Shown here piece by piece: positions 58,940 to 64,000 of a DNA stretch of 64,000 nucleotides (positions are counted from its first letter, which is position 1; each line of letters starts with the position of its first letter). Both the position numbers and the translations under genes were made by a program. A model generated the notes under the pieces. It did no database searches, was not told the origin of the DNA, and was given only the letters and a program-made list of their open reading frames with translations. This DNA comes from Bacillus yapensis. Its GTDB lineage: Bacteria; Bacillota; Bacilli; Bacillales; Cytobacillaceae. The stretch covers positions 62,001 through 126,000 of the forward strand of contig NZ_SUND01000008.1 of assembly GCF_005280205.1 (NCBI RefSeq). The letters are read 5' to 3'.

Positions 58940-61900
58940 GCCTGAGGGTGTGACATGGACAGACGACCAGTGGAAAGCGATATGGGCAAGTGGCCAGGAT
59001 ATACTTGTGGCTGCGGCAGCTGGCTCTGGTAAAACCGCTGTCCTTGTTGAAAGAATCATTAACAAAATTCTTTCGACGGAAGACCCGATTGATGTAGATG
59101 AACTGTTAGTCGTGACGTTTACAAATGCGTCTGCTGCTGAGATGAGACATCGAATCGGAGAAGCTTTGGAAAAAGCGATTAATGCCAATCCATCTTCAAA
59201 GCATCTAAGAAAACAATTGAGCTTGCTAAATCGAGCTTCAATTTCGACCTTGCATTCCTTCTGCTTAGAAGTCATACGTAAGTATTATTATAAAATTGAT
59301 GTCGATCCTGGCTTTCGAATTGCTGATGCGACAGAGGCCCAGCTATTACGTGATGAAGTGATGGATGAACTGTTTGAGGACGAATATGGTACGGACGGAA
59401 ATGAAGCATTCTTTGCTTTAGTGGATACTTTTTCAAATGACCGTAGCGATGTGGCTCTTCAGGAAATTATTCGTGAAATCTATGATTTCTCACAAGCAAA
59501 TGCTTCACCGAGCAAGTATTTAAATTCGATGAAGGATATGTACCATCTTGGGGAAGGAACAGAAATCGAAGAGCTTCCTTTTGTCAATGCACTCCTTTTT
59601 GACATCGAATTGCAGCTCCGAGGAGCCAAGCAACTTTTACAAAATGCTCTTGAATTAACGAAGCTTCCAGGAGGACCAGCTCCGCGAGCAGAGAATCTGA
59701 TAGATGATATAAGTCAAATGGATGGGCTACTTGAGGCAAAGAAGGTTTCTTGGCAGGAGCTACATTTGCGCATGCAGGTCGTGAATTTTTCTCGCGCAAA
59801 AGCTTGTCGTGGGGATGAATTTGATAAAGAACTTTTAGAGCAAGCACAAAAGCTGAGAGATAAAGCGAAAAAAATGATCCGGAACATAAAGGACGAACTG
59901 TTTTCAAGAAAACCTGAAAGCTTTATCCGTGATATGAGAGAAATGGCGCCACATGTGGATACATTGGTTCGACTTGTTGAGAGCTTTGCGGGTCGATTTG
60001 ATGCGGTGAAAAAGGAAAAAGGGCTTGTTGATTTTGCTGATTTGGAGCATTATTGTCTGCAAATATTAGCGGAGGATGCGGGAAGTCTGATTCCTTCTGA
60101 AGCTGCATTATCGTACCGAAACCATTTTAAAGAAGTATTTGTGGATGAATATCAGGATACGAATATGGTTCAAGAATCGATTCTTCAGCTCGTGACGAAG
60201 GAAGGCGAGAAGAGCGGCAATATGTTCATGGTTGGAGACGTAAAACAATCCATCTACCGCTTCCGTTTGGCTGAACCGAATTTATTTTTAGGCAAATACC
60301 TCCGTTTTACAAGTGAAGGACAGGATTCTGGACTTAAGATTGATCTTGCACGAAATTTCCGAAGTCGCAAAGAAGTGCTAGATGGAACGAATTTTCTTTT
60401 TAAACAGCTAATGGGGACTAGCGTCGGAGAGATTGAATATGATGAAGCAGCTGAACTTGTTAAGGGAGCCGACTATCCTGAAGGGGAACATCCGATTGAA
60501 TTGCTGTTAATCGATCAAGAAGGTAAAGATGACAGTGAGGATGAAACCGATGAGGTAGAAGAGCTCCAGTTTGATGCAGTAGAACTTGAGCAATCGCAAT
60601 TAGAAGCTCGGGTTATGGCGGAGAAAATCAAACAATTAATTGCAGAACGGAAGGAAGTCTATAATGGGAAGACGAAGTCAAGTCGCCCGATTATGTACAG
60701 AGATATCGTAATTTTGCTTCGTTCAATGACATGGGCACCGCAAATTATGGAGGAGTTTAAGGAGCAAGGGATTCCAATTTACGCGAATCTATCTTCGGGT
60801 TATTTTGAAGCGACAGAAGTATCGATTATGATGTCTCTTTTAAAAATGATCGACAATCCGTATCAGGATATTCCTCTAGCAGCAGTACTTCGCTCACCGA
60901 TTGTTGGATTAAATGAAGAGGAGCTTGCGACGATTCGTATTCATCATAGAAGTGGTTCTTTTTATGATGCAGTTCTAGCTTTCTGCGAGAAAGCTCCTAC
61001 AGCCGAAACAGAAGAGCTAAATGGTCGTCTGAAACTATTTTTAGAGAGTTTCCAAGAATGGCGCAAGAAAGCACGACAAGGGGCGGTTGCAGAGCTGATT
61101 TGGCAGCTATATCGAGAAACGAAATTCTATGATTTTGTTGGTGGGTTGCCTGGTGGAAAGCAGCGTCAAGCGAATCTACGTGCTCTTTATGACCGAGCAA
61201 AACAATACGAGAGCACATCCTTTAGAGGGTTATTCCGGTTCTTGAACTTTATAGAAAGAATGCGTGACCGTGGGGATGACCTAGGGGCAGCAAGAGCACT
61301 CGGTGAGCAAGAGGATGTTGTTCGAATTATGACGATCCACAGCAGTAAAGGCTTGGAGTTCCCGGTCGTGTTTATTGCGGGAACTGCTCGTCAGTTTAAT
61401 ATGATGGACCTACGCAAATCGTATATGCTCGATAAAGAGCTTGGATTTGCTGCAAAATACGTGAATGCAGAGAAAAGAATCACCTATCCATCTCTTCCAC
61501 AGCTTGCTTTTAAGCGGAAAAAGAAGCTTGAGATGTTAGCCGAAGAAATGCGCGTCCTTTATGTGGCTTTAACTCGTGCAAAGGAAAAATTGTATATGCT
61601 CGCTTCGGTAAAGGAAGTAGAGAAGAAGTTAGAAAGCTGGTCGCAAGGATTGGCGCATCAAGAATGGTTATTAGGCGAATATGAGCGAGCATCAGCTAAA
61701 AGCTATTTAGACTGGATAGGGCCAGCGCTTATAAGACACCAAGATAGTGAAATACTTCGTGGTGAAAAAGGAATCGACCCATTGGTACCAATGGAGATTA
61801 CGGAGCATCCTTCATCTTGGCGGATAGAGATTATTAAATCGACGGATATTGCTTCGAGGAATGAAGAGCAAGAAGTTGAAGAAGATCAATTGCTAGAAAA

Positions 61901-62666
61901 GGTCTATCGTGGCGAAGCGATTGATTTGGCATCAGAGCGAAAAGAAGAAATTTTACAAGCTTTGAGTTGGCAATATTCTTTTAAAGAGGCTGCTTCACAT
62001 CGCTCAAAGCAGTCTGTATCTGAAATGAAGAGACAGCGTGAAATCGTTGATGAGCATAGTGGGAAGGAACTGCTTTCTAGAGTTTCACGTCCAATTTTTA
62101 ATCGCCCTCGTTTTCTACAGGAGAAGAGCATTACGCCTGCGGAGAGAGGAACGGCTATGCATATGGTCATGCAGCATGTAGATTTAGGGAAGGCGATTAC
62201 GGCGGAGACCATTGGGCATCAGTTAGAAGCAATGGTCGAAAAAGAGCTTTTAACAGAGGAACAAAAACAGGTTATCGATGTGGAGCAGATTGTTCAATTC
62301 TTCCATTCTGAGTTGGGACAAAGGATGTTAAAGGCAGAGTCACTTAAACGTGAGGTACCATTCAGTGCTGCCTTTCCGGCGAGTGTCGCTTATCCGGATT
62401 GGAAAGGCGAGAACGAACCGATTTTAGTACAGGGTGTCATCGACTGTGTATTTGAAGACGAGAATGGACTCGTTCTTGTCGATTACAAGACTGACGGCAT
62501 TCATGATCGCTACAGAGGTGGGTTTGATGAAGCTAGACCAATCTTGGAGAAGCGATACCAGGTACAAATCGAGCTCTACACAAAAGCACTCGAGCAAATT
62601 TTAAAGAAAAAAGTGACGGAACGGTATTTGTTCTTCTTTGATGGTGGGCATATACTGGGGCTATGA
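58923..62666 (+). CDS. addA: AddAB helicase-nuclease subunit A
   Basis: The 1247-residue UvrD/RecB-like protein starts at 58923 inside the end of addB behind AAAGGAGGAGG. Helicase motifs in order: Walker A AAAGSGKTAVLVERI (about residues 34-48), VTFTNASAAEMRHRIGEAL, STLHSFCLEVIRKYY, Walker B VDEYQDTN (about 408), VGDVKQSIYRFRLAEP, ARNFRSRKEV, TIHSSKGLEFPVVFIAG and RVLYVALTRAKEKLYM. The C-terminal nuclease domain has GVIDCVFEDENGLVLVDYKTD, cited by position 1178-1198. It is the 3'-5' motor and one nuclease of the AddAB recombination enzyme. B. subtilis AddA has 1232 residues. Confidence 0.97.
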   Translation: MAIPTKPEGVTWTDDQWKAIWASGQDILVAAAAGSGKTAVLVERIINKILSTEDPIDVDELLVVTFTNASAAEMRHRIGEALEKAINANPSSKHLRKQLSLLNRASISTLHSFCLEVIRKYYYKIDVDPGFRIADATEAQLLRDEVMDELFEDEYGTDGNEAFFALVDTFSNDRSDVALQEIIREIYDFSQANASPSKYLNSMKDMYHLGEGTEIEELPFVNALLFDIELQLRGAKQLLQNALELTKLPGGPAPRAENLIDDISQMDGLLEAKKVSWQELHLRMQVVNFSRAKACRGDEFDKELLEQAQKLRDKAKKMIRNIKDELFSRKPESFIRDMREMAPHVDTLVRLVESFAGRFDAVKKEKGLVDFADLEHYCLQILAEDAGSLIPSEAALSYRNHFKEVFVDEYQDTNMVQESILQLVTKEGEKSGNMFMVGDVKQSIYRFRLAEPNLFLGKYLRFTSEGQDSGLKIDLARNFRSRKEVLDGTNFLFKQLMGTSVGEIEYDEAAELVKGADYPEGEHPIELLLIDQEGKDDSEDETDEVEELQFDAVELEQSQLEARVMAEKIKQLIAERKEVYNGKTKSSRPIMYRDIVILLRSMTWAPQIMEEFKEQGIPIYANLSSGYFEATEVSIMMSLLKMIDNPYQDIPLAAVLRSPIVGLNEEELATIRIHHRSGSFYDAVLAFCEKAPTAETEELNGRLKLFLESFQEWRKKARQGAVAELIWQLYRETKFYDFVGGLPGGKQRQANLRALYDRAKQYESTSFRGLFRFLNFIERMRDRGDDLGAARALGEQEDVVRIMTIHSSKGLEFPVVFIAGTARQFNMMDLRKSYMLDKELGFAAKYVNAEKRITYPSLPQLAFKRKKKLEMLAEEMRVLYVALTRAKEKLYMLASVKEVEKKLESWSQGLAHQEWLLGEYERASAKSYLDWIGPALIRHQDSEILRGEKGIDPLVPMEITEHPSSWRIEIIKSTDIASRNEEQEVEEDQLLEKVYRGEAIDLASERKEEILQALSWQYSFKEAASHRSKQSVSEMKRQREIVDEHSGKELLSRVSRPIFNRPRFLQEKSITPAERGTAMHMVMQHVDLGKAITAETIGHQLEAMVEKELLTEEQKQVIDVEQIVQFFHSELGQRMLKAESLKREVPFSAAFPASVAYPDWKGENEPILVQGVIDCVFEDENGLVLVDYKTDGIHDRYRGGFDEARPILEKRYQVQIELYTKALEQILKKKVTERYLFFFDGGHILGL

Positions 62667-62675
62667 TTTTTTATA

Positions 62676-62719
62676 AAAAGCTGTTCTCATGAGCGATTCA
62701 TGAGAGCAGTTTTGTTTTT
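62676..62719 (+). terminator. Intrinsic terminator after addA
   Basis: TCTCATGA and TCATGAGA arms around GCGAT, extended past single-base bulges by CTG/CAG and AAA/TTT, are followed by TTTTGTTTTTT. Confidence 0.8.
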
Positions 62720-62789
62720 TGGTTCTACATATTTGGCTTATATGTTGTTCAATAGCAAATGCGTGTCAACTTGTATTAGATTAAGTCGG

Positions 62790-63116
62790 AAGTTGTCAAT
62801 CAAGCACTAAATGATTGACAACTTTTCCTGTTCGGGGCCCGAACCTGTCAAACAACGATCAAATGATTGACAACTATTGTTGTTTTAGGTCCGAACCTGT
62901 CAAACAACGATCAAATGATTGACAACTATTGTTGTTCAGGGCCCAAACCTGTCAAACAACGATCAAATGATTGACAACTATTGTTGTTCAGGGCACGAAC
63001 CTGTCAAACAACCAACGAATGTCTGACAACTATTGTTGTTTCAAGCTGGAACTTGTCAATCAACCAACGAATGTCTGCCAACTAATGTAGTTCCAAGCCG
63101 AAACCTGTCAAACATT
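62790..63116. repeat. 52-bp tandem repeat array between addA and gerPF
   Basis: Units begin at 62792, 62844, 62896, 62948, 63000, 63052 and (partial) 63104, an exact 52-bp period. A typical unit contains CCTGTCAAACAAC, then ATCAAATGATTGACAACTA, then TTGTTGTTCAGGGC. TGTCAA and TTGACA in each unit form an inverted repeat 22 bp from start to start. Inner units are nearly identical, while outer units diverge. There are no unique spacers. The array fills most of the 520-bp gap, and I see no gene in it. Confidence 0.9.
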
Positions 63117-63133
63117 CAAACAAAAACTCATAG

Positions 63134-63189
63134 AAAAAGAGACTCTCCTAAAAAGGCAATCTGATTAGCCTTTGGAGTAGTCTCTTTTT
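63134..63189. terminator. Bidirectional terminator downstream of gerPF
   Basis: AAAAAGAGACT and AGTCTCTTTTT arms with inner CTCC/GGAG and AAAGGC/GCCTTT pairings form a long stem. T runs on both ends allow function in both directions; the minus-strand gerPF stop is adjacent. Confidence 0.85.
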
Positions 63190-63408
63190 CTAGTTATTCC
63201 CCGCAATTGGTTGATCCACTAAGTTTGTATCTAATGTATTGTTCGCACTAATGGCGTTATTGGTAAGGATGAAACCGCCTGTATTTCCTGCGCCCGATCC
63301 CGAAATGGTTTTAGATGAGCTTTTAGGGGAGATGAAAAAAGTGTCGCCGAATTGAACAACACCGCCGCTTACATTGACAATTTGTACTGGTCCAACTATA
63401 GCAGGCAT
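63190..63408 (-). CDS. gerPF: Spore germination protein GerPF
   Basis: The 72-residue protein begins MPAIVGPVQIVNVSGGVVQF and has the GerPA/GerPF-family pattern: FGDTFFISPKSSSKT, then SGAGNTGGFILTNNAISANN, low charge and many Gly, Ser and Asn. GerP proteins are spore-coat components that let germinants reach inner-membrane receptors. It is the last gene of a gerPABCDEF operon running right to left, expected to be expressed late in the mother cell (sigma-K/GerE in relatives). A terminator follows. Confidence 0.93.
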   Translation of the reverse strand: MPAIVGPVQIVNVSGGVVQFGDTFFISPKSSSKTISGSGAGNTGGFILTNNAISANNTLDTNLVDQPIAGNN

Positions 63409-63490
63409 AAAAACACCCTTTTCGTAAATTTGACATAAGCACCCTGAGAGTGTTGTTATAAGATCCTATGCAAAAAACAAGTTAAAGTTG

Positions 63491-63865
63491 CTAGTCGTTA
63501 TCCCGAAGGTGTCGAATATGCTTAATCCTTGATTCCATAGAAATGTTGCGGCTATTACCAATATGAAGCAGGGATGAGGTGGAAATACCAATAATTTCGA
63601 TGTGCTTAACTTTAATAATCGGTTTCAGTGCAATTGTTTCAAAGGCTATTTCGTCTATTATGGGATCAAGAGTGAGAGGTTCATTAAAAGTATCAAATTG
63701 AGAAAAATCCATTTCGTGGTCATAGAAAATTTCATGCTCTCTTTGAACAGCGAGCGCACGGGAAAATGCTTGAATTTGTGATGAATCCCCAATTTCTAAG
63801 GTTGATGCTGTGGTCACAGAGGTAACATTGATACGATCAACAGAAGATGTTCTTTTGCTAATCAT
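63491..63865 (-). CDS. gerPE: Spore germination protein GerPE
   Basis: The 124-residue protein starts MISKRTSSVDRINVTSVTTA at 63865 and shows the GerPE pattern: ASTLEIGDSSQIQAFSRALAV near residue 20 (cited by position), the middle EIFYDHEMDFSQFDTF, and KHIEIIGISTSSLLHIGNSR at 87-106. It belongs to the coat-permeability operon gerPABCDEF. It is separated from gerPF by 82 bp and starts 6 bp after gerPD. Confidence 0.92.
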   Translation of the reverse strand: MISKRTSSVDRINVTSVTTASTLEIGDSSQIQAFSRALAVQREHEIFYDHEMDFSQFDTFNEPLTLDPIIDEIAFETIALKPIIKVKHIEIIGISTSSLLHIGNSRNISMESRIKHIRHLRDND

Positions 63866-63871
63866 TTTATC

Positions 63872-64000
63872 CTATGCCTGTGGATTTAATGGAACAAAAG
63901 GTCCAATAATCAACGACTCAGCAGGAGTGTCAAAGGTTGAAGCCAACTGAATCGTCTCCGTATCCCCTACAAGTACAATTGAAGAACTTGACACACTTTC
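63872..64000 (-). CDS. gerPD: Spore germination protein GerPD, 5' end missing
   Basis: Forty-two codons plus the stop are visible and run off the right edge. The segment SSSIVLVGDTETIQLASTFD and PAESLIIGPFVPLNPQA fit GerPD, which is about 60 residues and lies between gerPC and gerPE. It is part of the gerP operon. Confidence 0.88.
   Translation of the reverse strand, partial: ESVSSSSIVLVGDTETIQLASTFDTPAESLIIGPFVPLNPQA

Noticed and set aside
62790-63116. CRISPR array
   Set aside because: The whole 52-bp unit repeats without unique spacers, and no cas genes are nearby.
62790-63116. Replication origin iterons
   Set aside because: No replication initiator, DnaA boxes or plasmid genes are present; the neighbours are conserved chromosomal genes.

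Overview
The window looks like chromosome from a low-GC, spore-forming member of the Bacillaceae, related to but not identical with Bacillus subtilis. The evidence is gene content and order: hemE-hemH-hemY, yhgD-yhgE, yhfH-yhfI-lplJ-lcfB, yhfN, yhzC-comK, yhjD, yhjE-sipV, addB-addA and the 3' end of a gerP spore-coat operon follow the B. subtilis hem/yhg/yhf/yhj/gerP neighbourhood with insertions and losses. Strong AGGAGG-type ribosome binding sites, frequent TTG/GTG starts and many U-tailed terminators fit the same group. Names taken from B. subtilis rest on recognised protein sequence and gene order, not on a search.

Layout. 1-2.3 kb (minus): partial lactonase-family gene and a multi-pass permease. 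2.5-5.0 kb: liaF-liaS-liaR envelope-stress system. 5.1-8.7 kb: two translationally coupled half-transporters forming a heterodimeric ABC exporter. 8.9-12.4 kb: late haem genes hemE, hemH, hemY. 12.6-16.7 kb: MFS transporter, TetR regulator and YhgE membrane protein, with a matching operator before both regulator and yhgE. 16.9-20.8 kb: yhfH, yhfI, lplJ, lcfB. 21.1-23.6 kb: a frameshifted small membrane-protein gene, its terminator, a class C-like group II intron inserted directly behind the terminator, and a shrunken second intron copy. 23.6-29.1 kb: GNAT gene, a tryptophan-type ABC importer, an XRE-cupin regulator divergent from azlCD. 29.2-37.9 kb: YhfN protease, a coiled-coil protein of unknown role, yhzC, comK, yhjD, an S9 peptidase, an LCP wall protein, yhjE and a type I signal peptidase. 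38.0-39.5 kb: an IS110-family element.

39.7-52.4 kb is the main accessory module. It holds a 1078-residue STAND/TPR/BTAD activator, a complete Liv-type ABC importer (binding protein, two ATPases, two permeases), a 59-residue orphan protein, a KAS III-fold enzyme with altered active site, an alpha/beta hydrolase, a short-chain dehydrogenase and an acyl-CoA ligase in its own unit. Two nearly identical promoter elements (direct TGTAAC repeats 11 bp apart, 9 bp before a -10 box) lie before the importer operon and before the ligase gene. This is the geometry expected for a SARP/BTAD activator, so I infer one regulon for uptake, CoA activation and conversion of an unidentified acid. The ligase gene is interrupted at a run of ten T.

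52.4-64 kb: LysE-type exporter, MFS transporter and an unknown protein on the minus strand, ywbE, addB-addA, a 52-bp tandem repeat array, and gerPF, gerPE and partial gerPD on the minus strand. A related 52-bp-period repeat lies 38 kb away, before the tryptophan-type importer. No tRNA, rRNA, CRISPR array or prophage was seen.
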